A stretch of DNA of 64,000 nucleotides from Fidelibacterota bacterium (GTDB lineage Bacteria; Fidelibacterota; Marinisomatia; SCGC-AAA003-L08; JACNLC01): positions 131,472 through 195,471 of the forward strand of contig JABHXA010000002.1 of the NCBI GenBank assembly GCA_018657495.1. Reading direction: 5' to 3'. The stretch's first letter is position 1; the number at the start of each line of letters is the position of its first letter. The notes beneath the pieces were generated by a model. It was not told the DNA's origin and made no database searches. It saw only the letters and a program-made list of their open reading frames with translations. Position numbers and translations under genes: made by a program. Positions 1-10,061 of this stretch are shown in pieces.

Positions 1-909
1 CAGTTTGAACAAGAATTTCTTCTCTTCAATATAGATGAACCGCAAAGCATCAATTATAAACCAATGATAGAAGAAGCGCAGATTTATCAAGCCTTGACAC
101 TCGGTGTTAAAGATTATTTCCAAAAAACTGGTTTCCATGACGCTGTCATTGGATTAAGCGGTGGAATCGATTCAGCATTGGTAGCGGCGATCGCCTGTAA
201 TGCATTGGGATCGGACCATGTCACAGGGATCACCATGCCATCAAAGTATTCTTCTGATCACAGCATCGATGATTCAGAAATACTTGCTGTCAATCTTGGA
301 TTGAATTTTGAAAGGATAAGCATTGAGGATCTCAATACAGGATTTCTGAATTCCTTGGATCCCTTTTTTGGCAATACTGATGCTGGATTGGCAGAAGAAA
401 ATCTCCAGGCAAGGATCAGGGGGAATATTCTTATGGCAGTAGCCAATAAAAAGAATGCCCTTGTATTAAATACTGGAAATAAAACCGAAACTGCCCTGGG
501 GTACTGCACCATGTATGGTGATATGTGTGGAGCTCTTGGTGTTATCAGCGATTTGAATAAATTACAGGTGTATGCCGTGAGTAAATGGATAAACTCACAT
601 TATCGTCAGGGAATTATTCCTGAAAATACTATCATGAAACCACCTTCTGCAGAACTTAGACCAAATCAGGTAGATCCATTTGACTATGATCTAATTAGTC
701 CATTGGTGGATGAAATTATCACCAATAATCGACATCTGAATTCATTGGTAATCGAAGGATATGAAGAAGAAATTGTCAAAGATATTTTGCAGAAAATTAG
801 GATAAATGAATTTAAAAGACGTCAGGCTGCTCCCGGGTTGAGAATATCCATGAAAGCGTTTGGAGTGGGAAGACGATATCCAATTGTAAATGGATTCAGA
901 AATATTTGA
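1..909 (+). CDS. nadE: Glutamine-dependent NAD+ synthetase, C-terminal synthetase domain (5' end outside window)
   Basis: The enzyme converts nicotinic acid adenine dinucleotide to NAD+ using ATP and an ammonia donor, the last step of NAD synthesis. The visible part carries the ATP pyrophosphatase P-loop SGGIDSAL (bases 157-180), the conserved NKTE/GYCTMYGD stretch (about 478-520) and the substrate loop near KPPSAEL. The reading frame is open leftwards to base 1 through residues typical of the linker after a nitrilase-type glutaminase domain, so the ATG at 64 is probably internal and the gene is a two-domain NadE cut by the window edge (inference). The visible 302 codons end at a TGA. The next gene is convergent. 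Confidence 0.93.
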   Translation, partial: QFEQEFLLFNIDEPQSINYKPMIEEAQIYQALTLGVKDYFQKTGFHDAVIGLSGGIDSALVAAIACNALGSDHVTGITMPSKYSSDHSIDDSEILAVNLGLNFERISIEDLNTGFLNSLDPFFGNTDAGLAEENLQARIRGNILMAVANKKNALVLNTGNKTETALGYCTMYGDMCGALGVISDLNKLQVYAVSKWINSHYRQGIIPENTIMKPPSAELRPNQVDPFDYDLISPLVDEIITNNRHLNSLVIEGYEEEIVKDILQKIRINEFKRRQAAPGLRISMKAFGVGRRYPIVNGFRNI

Positions 910-1034
910 GTAATTATTGTATTTTATTCTGAAATTGTTTTCAGATAAGATCCAGCTGTTTCAATCTCTGATAGTCGTTGTTTTTCATCTGGGTGAGGCT
1001 TCTAGCGCTAACCAATACAGATCACCAACTAAAG

Positions 1035-2150
1035 TTAACCCCCAATAATTACATTCACCATTTGCACCACATCTAATACATCAAGAATCCCATCATTGTT
1101 CATATCCGCTGCCAGGAATTCTCCATCGTCAGGTTCTGCTGAGCCCATTATAAAATTGACCAGATTTACAATGTCCAACACATCAACAACACCATCGCTA
1201 TTGACATCTCCAGGAACATGATCAAATAAGTCAAAACTAAGTGTGATGGTGGGCTCACTTTCTACACCAAGGATATTGGATGCCGTAAGATAATAACTGT
1301 AAGAATTCCCCAATTGACTATTTGTATCAATAAATTCAGATTCAGGGAAATCCAGATCAGTATAAAACTCAAATAGTTCTGCATTCACACTTCGATAAAT
1401 ATTGGTGTAACCCAATAATGTGTCAGGGTTAGTCAAGACCCATTGCAGTAAAATATCTTCACCAATAATCTCCCCGGTAAAATCAATAGGTGGATCCGGT
1501 ATCAATTGAATTTCAGGGGCTGTCATGTTAAAGCTGCCATTTGTCACAAATACCATAGGGGGGGGGAATCCTGCCTGAAATAATGTGCCATCGAAATTAC
1601 CAGTCATTGACTCCATATCAATCGATTCCAATTCTATGCCGCCGGCAAGTGGGAGATATGCTTGAGTCAATAAGTCTGTAAGGGTTTCAAGAAAAAAATC
1701 AGAAAAATTAGTGGAGTCAATTTCACCATCAAGGATGGGAGCAATAAGTTCAAATATCAGGCTGGAGTCAATTTCAGGGATGAACAAAAATGTTGCCGGT
1801 GTACTTAAAGGATCTTCCAGGTCAGGTATGGTAACATCCCATGACTGAGGTTCAATTTCTTCTCCTTCATCTATCATCCATAAAAGGAATAGATCGAATT
1901 CGGACATTTCCTCATTTGAGGGTTGGAATGCTGGGATGGTGATACGATTTGAAGTCGAATCTGATGTTATAAATGCCACAGCACCATTAAGTGTTGCGGC
2001 TAGCGAATCCAATTCCATCAACTCAGCATGAAAGCTGCCATTGAGAGTACCGCTATAATCAAATGACAATTCCCCTGTATAAAAGTCAGAATGTGTTTGG
2101 GCCGCAATCACAGTAAATAGAATGGAAAATATAAATAAAAATTTTGACAT
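1035..2150 (-). CDS. Exported protein with FN3-like domain and C-terminal dockerin-like EF-hand pair
   Basis: I do not recognise the main body (about residues 20-215), which is acidic and probably extracellular. A Sec signal peptide (residues 1-18, hydrophobic FLFIFSILFTVIAA) is followed by the unknown region, a fibronectin-type-III-like domain (about 221-308) and two EF-hand-like calcium loops (DVNSDGVVDVLDIV and DMNNDGILDVLDVV, about 315-372) that resemble a type I dockerin and end exactly at the C terminus. The longest frame starts at a GTG (2153), but GGGAG sits 5 bases before the ATG at 2150, so I use that start. The same terminal module ends the giant protein at 19345-24099. A role in surface attachment or sorting is inference. 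Confidence 0.82.
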   Translation of the reverse strand: MSKFLFIFSILFTVIAAQTHSDFYTGELSFDYSGTLNGSFHAELMELDSLAATLNGAVAFITSDSTSNRITIPAFQPSNEEMSEFDLFLLWMIDEGEEIEPQSWDVTIPDLEDPLSTPATFLFIPEIDSSLIFELIAPILDGEIDSTNFSDFFLETLTDLLTQAYLPLAGGIELESIDMESMTGNFDGTLFQAGFPPPMVFVTNGSFNMTAPEIQLIPDPPIDFTGEIIGEDILLQWVLTNPDTLLGYTNIYRSVNAELFEFYTDLDFPESEFIDTNSQLGNSYSYYLTASNILGVESEPTITLSFDLFDHVPGDVNSDGVVDVLDIVNLVNFIMGSAEPDDGEFLAADMNNDGILDVLDVVQMVNVIIGG

Positions 2151-2352
2151 CACTTCTCCCTTTAAATCAAAAAATAAAAAATATTATTGCAGATGTATAG
2201 AAATTTACCCGACAAAAACTTATCTCACCAAACCAATTCGAATTAGTTTTTGAAATGCATTGTTATCATCAATTATAAGAGAAGAATTTGATTTGCAGTT
2301 GATTACCCTATAGAAAATAGCCTAAATTGAATTATGTTGAAGGACAAAACTT

Positions 2353-4722
2353 TTGCCATTCCCTGGTAAAAAACTTATAGAGAATAATTCCACCTCATTT
2401 CCATACTTGGGGATAAAAATCTTTTTAATAAAATTGAATAGGGATATTCCATTATTGAAATTCCTCATTCTCCAGATAATGGCGATTTTATTCGCCAATC
2501 ATTTCATTATTCCCATTTTTTCTCTCATAATAATAATCATTCTATCAGTGATACTGTCGACTAGCCGTTATTATATTTTGACAATTCCAGTTATAGTAGT
2601 CAGCATCATATCGCTTCGATGTCAATTGGTGGCCCTGGATTATTTTGAAGATGAAATTGAAATAATCGATCAGCCGTTGATAGTAAAATATGTCGCTGGC
2701 ACCGGTATAAATCAGAAGCTAACCCTTGGGCTCACCAGCTTGAATGGCGATATCATATTTTCGCGAAAAGAGGCAGGTCAAAATTTCCTCCCAGGCGATA
2801 CTTTGTGGATGTCAGGTATACTTATAATCCCGGATTATCCCACAAACCCGGGTCAGTTTAATTATCGTCAATATTTACTTCAAAAAGGAATTACAAGTAT
2901 CCTGGTAAAAGGTGAGATCAACCGGTTCAGTGAAGGCCCCTGGTCTCTGGGAAGATTATTTACAAACTGGCGCTTTTATGCCGGTGAAACGATAAATAAA
3001 AATGTGGACGAGCCTTTTTCCGGTATTGTAAAAGGTTTGATTATTGGTGACAGACTTGATATAGATGATGGTATAAAAAAAAGATTTATGGATATTGGTA
3101 TTGTCCATATTCTTGCGGTTTCCGGTCTCCATGTTGGATACATTTATTTGATTTTGTCATTAACCGGTAAGATACTCAGGATGCCGCCAAAGGCAGTATT
3201 TATATTTATATCTATTGGGTTGATTTTTTACATGGGGCTTACTGGTTTTACAGTAAGTGTGATTCGGGCAGGCATAATGGCAATACTATATTCCTGGGGT
3301 AAAATGAGGGAAAAAAATATCAATCCCTGGAATATTGTCATCTTCTCCGCTATATTTGTTTTATATCTGAATCCATACCAATATGATTCACCAGGGTTTT
3401 TGTTATCATATGGTGCAGTCTCAGGTATACTTTTTTCATACAGTCGGCTGGTAAATCTGATCTGTTTGGTTCCACTGTTAAAAAGATCTCGCTCAAACAA
3501 ATTTATCAGAGGAGTAATAGATTTAGTACTTGTCACTATAAGTGCACAGGTTGGCACCTTAATTCCATCATCCGTGTTTTTTCACACGATTCCCGTCTGG
3601 GGTATCCTGGCAAATTTGCTTATTGTATTTTTATCCGGAATAGCAGTTATTTCCGGGATTCTAACAGTATTAACCAACGCCCTTTCAAGTATAATTCCTG
3701 ATCTCTTCGGTGAAACTGCCTGGTTCACCTTGTTCATTATGAATCATATAAGTATGTTTATATCTGATTTACCATTCAGACATATTTACCTTGGTGAAAT
3801 TCCATTAATCTTAATGAGTTTAATATTTATAACTATTTTGCTATGGATATCATCTATAAATATAAAAGTTTTGAAACTGGCGATTTTTTCTACGTTGATG
3901 ATATTGAACATCTTTATGTGGAAATCAATGATTTATATAGATTCCGTTAAATTCTGGTTTCTTGATGTTGGGCAAGGGGATGCCTGTGTCATTATAGATG
4001 GAAAAAACACTATTCTAATTGATGCAGGTTATGCAGGTTTTGGCAAGGATTATGGAAAATATGCAATTCTTCCATTCCTGAAATCGGAAGGGATTAACCA
4101 ACTGGATCTTGCCGTAATGACCCATCCGCATGCAGATCATATTGGGGGATTTCGTAGCATCATGAAAGATATAGAAGTAAAAGCAGTCTGGGACACTCGA
4201 AATGATTATCAGTCCAGTTTATATGATGCAATAAAATTAAAATGTGTTGAAGATGAAATTCCAATCGACTATCCTGAACCTGGTAATATCTACCAGATTG
4301 GCAGAATTAGGATCACCATACTATACCCAAATGAGAGCCTATCAAAATCTGTTCATAACATAAATAATGCATCTATCGTATTTCGAATCGATGTGGATAA
4401 AGATTCGTTTTTATTTACAGGGGACATTGAAAAGGAAGGTGAGCGATATCTCTATAAATTAGATGAGATCAAAAATGTCGATTTGATAAAACTGGGACAT
4501 CACGGATCCATAACCAGTTCTACGGAAAAACTCTGTCAGTTAGTTCGTGCAAGATTTGGGATTGTCTCACTTGGAAAGAATAATAAATATGGACATCCAT
4601 CCATAGACGTTTTGGAAAGGTGGGAATCGGTAGACACATATTTGTACCGTACTGATTTGAGGGGTGCAGTTCTGGCTGAGACTGATGGAAAAGGATTAAG
4701 ATTAACAGCAATGAAGAAGTAA
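2353..4722 (+). CDS. comEC: ComEC/Rec2-family DNA internalisation protein
   Basis: ComEC forms the inner-membrane channel that takes up single-stranded DNA during natural transformation. The 789-residue protein has the standard order: an N-terminal membrane hairpin and OB-like DUF4131 segment (to about residue 200), the polytopic competence domain with the conserved HILAVSGLHVG motif (near 252-262), and a C-terminal metallo-beta-lactamase-fold domain (about 535-789) with LDVGQGDA and the metal motif HPHADHIGG (near 589). The start is a TTG at 2353 with GAAGGA 8 bases upstream (2339-2344); an ATG at about 2479 is a less likely alternative. No other competence genes are in the window. It is divergent from the dockerin gene, and the 200-base gap holds both promoters. 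Confidence 0.93.
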   Translation: MPFPGKKLIENNSTSFPYLGIKIFLIKLNRDIPLLKFLILQIMAILFANHFIIPIFSLIIIIILSVILSTSRYYILTIPVIVVSIISLRCQLVALDYFEDEIEIIDQPLIVKYVAGTGINQKLTLGLTSLNGDIIFSRKEAGQNFLPGDTLWMSGILIIPDYPTNPGQFNYRQYLLQKGITSILVKGEINRFSEGPWSLGRLFTNWRFYAGETINKNVDEPFSGIVKGLIIGDRLDIDDGIKKRFMDIGIVHILAVSGLHVGYIYLILSLTGKILRMPPKAVFIFISIGLIFYMGLTGFTVSVIRAGIMAILYSWGKMREKNINPWNIVIFSAIFVLYLNPYQYDSPGFLLSYGAVSGILFSYSRLVNLICLVPLLKRSRSNKFIRGVIDLVLVTISAQVGTLIPSSVFFHTIPVWGILANLLIVFLSGIAVISGILTVLTNALSSIIPDLFGETAWFTLFIMNHISMFISDLPFRHIYLGEIPLILMSLIFITILLWISSINIKVLKLAIFSTLMILNIFMWKSMIYIDSVKFWFLDVGQGDACVIIDGKNTILIDAGYAGFGKDYGKYAILPFLKSEGINQLDLAVMTHPHADHIGGFRSIMKDIEVKAVWDTRNDYQSSLYDAIKLKCVEDEIPIDYPEPGNIYQIGRIRITILYPNESLSKSVHNINNASIVFRIDVDKDSFLFTGDIEKEGERYLYKLDEIKNVDLIKLGHHGSITSSTEKLCQLVRARFGIVSLGKNNKYGHPSIDVLERWESVDTYLYRTDLRGAVLAETDGKGLRLTAMKK

Positions 4723-4826
4723 ATAAATCTAGTTTTATAGACTAAAAATTCAGATAGTAAAAAGTATTTACAATTTTATGAAGTATGAAATTCATCTATG
4801 TGGCACTTATTCGGTTATGTGTATTC

Positions 4827-4845
4827 CACAACATATTTTGTTGTG
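4827..4845. other. Short perfect hairpin between comEC and the CBS gene
   Basis: CACAAC and GTTGTG form a 6-bp stem around a 7-base AT loop, about 105 bases after comEC. There is no GC-rich stem or following T tract, so it is at best a weak terminator or an operator-like site. Confidence 0.25.
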
Positions 4846-4985
4846 ATTTATTGAAAAATTTCTATTTAAAATATTTATTTATTATTTGATAAAAAAGTAA
4901 AAATAAATGATTGTTGTTTCCCTCGTGAAATGATTAATATATGCTACATATTTATTACTAACCAAAGAATTTAGGAATGCAACCA

Positions 4986-5459
4986 ATGAATACTGCCCAG
5001 ACAAAAAAGATAAAAGATTACATGGCAACTTCTCTTGTCAGATTGGCCCCACAATTAAATGTATATGATTCTATCACATTATTAATAAAACATAAAATAT
5101 CCGGTGCGCCTGTGGTAGATGGTGATGAGAAATTAATTGGTGTTTTATCTGAGAAGGATTGTCTGAGAATATTGGCGAATGGATCATTCCATGATTTGCC
5201 TGCCGGGGAAGTAAAAGATTATATGAGTACCAAATGTTTTACACTTCGTGCCGATGATGATGTATTTCGTGCAGCTGATATTTTTCTTCATCATAATTTT
5301 CGTAGAATTCCTGTTATCGATGAAAATGATAAACTTGTTGGGCAAATCAGTAGAAGAGACATTCTTCGGGCAATTCAAGATGCATCCGACATAAAATCTC
5401 CCGATGCATTTCCATCCAAATATTTATCACCTGAAATGAAGGCTTCATTAAAAGACTGA
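4986..5459 (+). CDS. Tandem CBS-domain protein
   Basis: This is a stand-alone pair of CBS domains (about residues 8-65 and 73-130), a Bateman module of the kind that binds adenine nucleotides and regulates other proteins. Each repeat shows the usual endings (GAPVVDGDEKLIGVLSEKD and RRIPVIDENDKLVGQISRRD). No catalytic or membrane part is attached. The longest frame begins at ATG 4977, but AGGA at 4973-4976 abuts that codon and is 9 bases from the ATG at 4986 (MNTAQTKK), so the second ATG is the better start. It stands alone between comEC and polA; its partner protein cannot be told from context. Confidence 0.88.
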   Translation: MNTAQTKKIKDYMATSLVRLAPQLNVYDSITLLIKHKISGAPVVDGDEKLIGVLSEKDCLRILANGSFHDLPAGEVKDYMSTKCFTLRADDDVFRAADIFLHHNFRRIPVIDENDKLVGQISRRDILRAIQDASDIKSPDAFPSKYLSPEMKASLKD

Positions 5460-5557
5460 TTGTTCAAAGGAATATTGTTTAAATAGATAGTATTTCCCGT
5501 CTTTGCTGACGATTTGTAATTATCATATAATTCATTTTTCTATTATATGCAGAACTG

Positions 5558-5600
5558 CGTAATTAAATTATAATATGCATTATTTAATGCCTCAATTACG
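5558..5600. repeat. Nested AT-rich palindrome upstream of polA
   Basis: CGTAATT (5558-5564) and AATTACG (5594-5600) are perfect inverted arms. Inside them ATAAT/ATTAT form a second small stem around ATGC. It lies about 57 bases before the polA ATG and could be a regulator site or an mRNA leader hairpin. It lacks the GC content of a terminator. Confidence 0.35.
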
Positions 5601-5656
5601 AAGTAAATTTCCATCTTGATTTCATCATTAATATCATAAATTTTAAATAACAAATC

Positions 5657-8371
5657 ATGAACCCTCAGTCACCAGCAAGACTTTTTTTGATCGATGGCAT
5701 GGCCCAATTATATCGGGCCCATTTTGGCATGATTCATAATCCATTAATTACCCGGGACGGTCGCCATACATCTGCCATCTTTGGTTTTATGAATATGCTT
5801 TTCAAACTTATCAGGGATGAGAACCCTGATTATCTTGCCATCATCATGGACAGCCGAGAACCGACTTTCAGACATAAATTATATACCGATTATAAAGCAA
5901 CCAGGGAGCGGATGCCGGAAGAACTGGTACAGCAATTGGAACCTTTGAGAGAGGTAATTGCCGCATCCAATATTCCCGTTATTGCCAAACCGGGATATGA
6001 GGCTGATGATATTATTGGTACCTTTGCAAAACAGGCGGAAAAGGAAGGATTTAATACATTTATCGTTACTGGGGACAAGGATATGATGCAGTTAATATCA
6101 GAATCCACATTTATGTTCACAACGGGAAACAGATTCAAACCAACAACCATATATGATATCCAGGGTGTGATTGATAAATGGGGGGTTTCTCCAGACAAAA
6201 TTATTGATTTTCTCACCTTATTGGGTGACTCATCAGACAATATCCCCGGTGTCGATGGAATTGGTAAGGTGGGGGCAGCCAAACTTTTAACAGAATATGG
6301 AACCCTTGATAATATAATCCTCCATACCGGTGATATTAAAAATAAGCGGGCACGAAATGGATTGATCAACAGCAAGGATATGATTCATCTCTCAAAGGAG
6401 TTGGTTACCATCCTGACTGATGTACCTCTTGAACTCCATGTGAATGAAATCAAACGAAAACCCATGAAAAAAGATGCCCTTTCTGCGCTCTTTGAAGATT
6501 TGGAAATATATTCACTGATCAATCAGATTGAAGGAGTCACATCCGATGAAACCAATCCTGGTATTGAAGTAAAAAAAGAATATAAAACAGTTTCTGATAT
6601 GGCTAATCTGGATGAGATGATCAATCAACTTATGGATGCACCGCTCGTGTCTTTTGATCTTGAAACAACATCCGTCGATGCCCTCACAGCCGATATAGTC
6701 GGTTTATCATTTTCTATCCATGACAATTCAGGATGGTATATACCCGTTGAATATCCTGAAAAAATCAATAGTATATTTGATGAATTTGGTCTCGATCTAA
6801 TATTAAAAAAATTATCATCACTATTTGAAAACGCTAAATATAAATTCTGTGGTCAGAATATAAAATATGATGCCCTTGTTCTATCAAGATATGGTGTTGC
6901 CTTAAATGGGATCGAATTTGACACCATGGTTGCAGCTCATTTAATCCGTCCTGAAAGTGGTCGCTTTAAAATGGACTATCTCTCAATCGAATTTCTAAAT
7001 TACCATATGAAACCGATAACCGATTTAATCGGGACTGGTAAAAATCAAAAATCAATGGCCGATGTGCCTCTGGAGGAAATATCATTTTATGCTGCAGAAG
7101 ATGCTGATATTGCTTTCCAGCTTACCGGGGTATTTAAAGAAAAATTGAAAGAGAAACATCTTGAAGATGCTTTTCATAAAATCGAACTTCCCCTCATACC
7201 GGTATTAATTCAAATAGAGAAAAATGGCATTGTTCTTGATTTAGATTTTCTCAAAAAATTATCTGTGAAGATTCATGCTGAATTGGGTGATTTCGAAATC
7301 AAGATTCATCAGATGGCAGGAAAAGAATTCAATATTAATTCACCAAAGCAATTAGCGGAAATACTTTTTGATGAATTACAATTAAAGCCAATTAGAAAAA
7401 GAAGTACCGATGTGAATGTATTGGGCATCTTAAAAAATCATCATCCGCTTCCAGGTCTGATTCTCGATTACCGTCATCTAAAGAAATTATCCTCAACCTA
7501 TATTGATGCTTTTCCTGATTATGTGAACTCAGCTTCTGGGAGGGTTCATACATCCTTGAACCAGACGATTGCAGCAACTGGCAGATTGTCCAGTACGCGA
7601 CCAAATTTTCAAAATATTCCTATCAGAACTTCTCTTGGCAAAGAGATTCGTAAGGCATTCATTTCTGGGAAAAAAGGGTGGAAGATTATTTCGGCGGATT
7701 ATTCTCAGATTGAATTAAGGGTAATGGCTCATTTTTCAAATGAGAAAGAACTTATCCGGTCATTTAATAAAAATGAGGATATCCACACAAGGACTGCCTC
7801 AACAGTTTTCGGTATCTCGCCAGATGAGGTAACAAGTGATCAGCGGCGAACGGCTAAAATAGTAAATTTTGGTATTATGTATGGCGCCGGCCCATACAGG
7901 ATGAGTCAAGAACTCAACATTGGCATGCAGGATGCAAAATCGCTGATTGAATCCTATTTCAAAACCTATTCAGGGATACGGGGATACATCGACAAAACAC
8001 TGGAAGCGGCGCGGAAAGACGGTTATGTCCAAACATTATTTGGCAGGAAAAGATACACCCCAAATCTGCTCTCTGAAAGTGTACAGGCTGTTCAGGCTGA
8101 AGAAAGAATGGCTATCAATATGCCAATTCAGGGAACCGCAGCTGAGATTATCAAAATTGCCATGTGTAGGATTCACGATAAGTTGATATCAGGGAAATTC
8201 AAGTCCATGATGATTCTGCAGGTCCATGATGAGCTTCTTTTTGAAGTTCCAGAAGATGAAGTTAGCGCTTTAACTGAAATGATTGTTTTTGAAATGGAAA
8301 ATGCAGCGGAATTAGCAGTCCCTTTAAAAGTGGAATATGGTATTGGTGATAACTGGTTTGAGGCACATTAG
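5657..8371 (+). CDS. polA: DNA polymerase I, full three-domain form
   Basis: Pol I removes RNA primers and fills gaps in replication and repair. All three domains are present: 5'-3' flap nuclease (residues 1 to about 290, with DGMAQLYRAHFG and EADDIIGT), 3'-5' exonuclease (about 310-505) and polymerase (about 540-904). The exonuclease keeps its acidic residues (FDLETTS near 331, NIKYDA, and YAAEDAD), so proofreading is probably active, unlike Thermus-type enzymes. The polymerase shows motif A DYSQIELRV (about 681), motif B RRTAKIVNFGIMYG (about 729) and motif C QVHDEL (about 855). At 904 residues the length is normal. An ABC transporter gene follows after 9 bases. Confidence 0.98.
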   Translation: MNPQSPARLFLIDGMAQLYRAHFGMIHNPLITRDGRHTSAIFGFMNMLFKLIRDENPDYLAIIMDSREPTFRHKLYTDYKATRERMPEELVQQLEPLREVIAASNIPVIAKPGYEADDIIGTFAKQAEKEGFNTFIVTGDKDMMQLISESTFMFTTGNRFKPTTIYDIQGVIDKWGVSPDKIIDFLTLLGDSSDNIPGVDGIGKVGAAKLLTEYGTLDNIILHTGDIKNKRARNGLINSKDMIHLSKELVTILTDVPLELHVNEIKRKPMKKDALSALFEDLEIYSLINQIEGVTSDETNPGIEVKKEYKTVSDMANLDEMINQLMDAPLVSFDLETTSVDALTADIVGLSFSIHDNSGWYIPVEYPEKINSIFDEFGLDLILKKLSSLFENAKYKFCGQNIKYDALVLSRYGVALNGIEFDTMVAAHLIRPESGRFKMDYLSIEFLNYHMKPITDLIGTGKNQKSMADVPLEEISFYAAEDADIAFQLTGVFKEKLKEKHLEDAFHKIELPLIPVLIQIEKNGIVLDLDFLKKLSVKIHAELGDFEIKIHQMAGKEFNINSPKQLAEILFDELQLKPIRKRSTDVNVLGILKNHHPLPGLILDYRHLKKLSSTYIDAFPDYVNSASGRVHTSLNQTIAATGRLSSTRPNFQNIPIRTSLGKEIRKAFISGKKGWKIISADYSQIELRVMAHFSNEKELIRSFNKNEDIHTRTASTVFGISPDEVTSDQRRTAKIVNFGIMYGAGPYRMSQELNIGMQDAKSLIESYFKTYSGIRGYIDKTLEAARKDGYVQTLFGRKRYTPNLLSESVQAVQAEERMAINMPIQGTAAEIIKIAMCRIHDKLISGKFKSMMILQVHDELLFEVPEDEVSALTEMIVFEMENAAELAVPLKVEYGIGDNWFEAH

Positions 8372-8380
8372 ATAATAATT

Positions 8381-9307
8381 ATGGAAGCATCAGTAACATT
8401 AAAAGCGATAGCTAAAATATACCGGAACCGGACAATTCTTGCCGATCTGTCATTTGGAATTGAAAAAGGAACTACCTTTGTTATCCTGGGTGAATGCGGA
8501 TCTGGAAAATCTACTATTCTCAAACTTCTTGTTGGTATTATTGAACGTGATGCAGGTACTGCCTATATCCATGGCAAAGATATTTCAACAAGATGGAAGG
8601 AAACACGGACTATTACCGGCTATTTACCTCAACGGAATGAACTGGATAATGAACTGACAGTATTTGAAAATCTGACTATTTATGGGCAATTACACGGACT
8701 TTCCGCCAGGGCTGCCAAAAGGAAAGCGGTTGAATGGTCCATAAGATTAGGATTTAAGAGAATGCTGAGACAATCTCCAGAAACCCTTTCTTATGGTGTC
8801 AGAAGGAAAGTCTCGTTTGCCAGGGCCATTATTCATGATCCTAAAGTTCTGCTTCTTGATGAGCCCACAAAAGGATTAGATCCAGCCAGTAAAAGAACAA
8901 TTTGGAAAGTAATTGACTCAATGAAGGGTAAAAAGACCATTTTGTTTATAACTCAGGATTTCCCCGAAGCAGAAAGATATGCCGATAGAATTGCCATTTT
9001 AAATCATGGAAATATCAAGATGAATGGGACTTTAGACAGACTCATTGAAACCACTCATGGCCTGACCCGCTATCATCTTATGTTTCAAAATGCACCTGGT
9101 AAAGGTCTACTGGAAGAATTGAAAGAAATTCCAAAAGTTATTCGTCCATCATTAAATGGGAATGATTTGGAATTTTACTCCCGTGAAAGGACTCAATTTT
9201 TTAAAGTGCTCGAAATTGCTCTAAGGTATGGTTTGAAAGATATTGATACCTCACACTGTCAATTACAGGATCTTTTTACCGGTCTTATCGAAGGCGGTCT
9301 TGAATGA
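8381..9307 (+). CDS. ABC transporter ATP-binding protein
   Basis: This is the cytoplasmic nucleotide-binding subunit of an ABC-2 type exporter. Walker A GECGSGKST, a signature region LSYGVRRKVSFARA (the usual LSGGQ reads LSYGV), Walker B VLLLDEPTKGLD and the switch region are all in the first 230 residues. The last 75 residues form the C-terminal extension common in drug/polysaccharide exporters of the DrrA/CcmA group. The stop overlaps the permease start (ATGA at 9304-9307), so the two are translationally coupled. The substrate is unknown. Confidence 0.93.
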   Translation: MEASVTLKAIAKIYRNRTILADLSFGIEKGTTFVILGECGSGKSTILKLLVGIIERDAGTAYIHGKDISTRWKETRTITGYLPQRNELDNELTVFENLTIYGQLHGLSARAAKRKAVEWSIRLGFKRMLRQSPETLSYGVRRKVSFARAIIHDPKVLLLDEPTKGLDPASKRTIWKVIDSMKGKKTILFITQDFPEAERYADRIAILNHGNIKMNGTLDRLIETTHGLTRYHLMFQNAPGKGLLEELKEIPKVIRPSLNGNDLEFYSRERTQFFKVLEIALRYGLKDIDTSHCQLQDLFTGLIEGGLE

Positions 9308-10056
9308 GATCTGTTTTTGTTATTTTGAAGAAAGAAATATTTAGTTTCAGGAAAAACTTTATAGGCAAGTTATCTCTTTGGTTCTTCTTCCCTTTGATAC
9401 TTTTTGCCGTGTTAGGATTACCGTTATATAAACTCGTCCATGAAGTGAACGGTTTAAATTATCTTCATTGGGCCGCACCAGGTATTTGGATGGCTTCAGC
9501 TTTTATCACTACCTATATTACTTCATTCCAGAGGAATAACTATCTTGTTACCACTACACATGTTTTGGAAGTATTCCTTAAGGCTCCGGTATCAATTTGG
9601 TCACTTCAGACTGCAATGGCAATCTGGGCTGTGATTTCCGGTATGTTACAGTTATTATTGGCTTTACTCTTGATAGGATTGATTAATCATGAAATTTATA
9701 CACTTGTGAAATGGATTGAGATTTATGTCAGTATTCTCCCGATCATTATTTTTGCAGCAGTTCTTGGTAATTTTTTTGGATTCTGGGTTCGCAATTCAAT
9801 AAACGCGACCTATTTGAATACGGTTATCATTTTACTGTTTGTTTTTAGTACAGGAATATTTATTCCATTTACATACTTCCCTGAATCTTTTATATCTGCA
9901 ATTCAAATACTGCCAATTATACAATGTATAAATGCTGTCCAGGATCTGGTTATTTATTCAAATATTAGTTTATCCGGTGCATTTATTCTTATGGTTTTTA
10001 CTGCATTTTTATTTCTAATAAATGGAATTTTATTCCAAAAGCTGATTAGGCGATAA
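9304..10056 (+). CDS. ABC-2 type transporter permease
   Basis: A 250-residue integral membrane protein with about six hydrophobic segments, of the ABC-2 permease type (DrrB-like). It is coupled to the ATPase upstream by a 4-base overlap. Together they would form an exporter, possibly as a dimer of each subunit. The kinase gene of the salvage cluster follows after 5 bases, so the exporter is co-transcribed with it, but I see nothing that ties its substrate to that pathway. Confidence 0.88.
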   Translation: MRSVFVILKKEIFSFRKNFIGKLSLWFFFPLILFAVLGLPLYKLVHEVNGLNYLHWAAPGIWMASAFITTYITSFQRNNYLVTTTHVLEVFLKAPVSIWSLQTAMAIWAVISGMLQLLLALLLIGLINHEIYTLVKWIEIYVSILPIIIFAAVLGNFFGFWVRNSINATYLNTVIILLFVFSTGIFIPFTYFPESFISAIQILPIIQCINAVQDLVIYSNISLSGAFILMVFTAFLFLINGILFQKLIRR

Positions 10057-10061
10057 TCATT

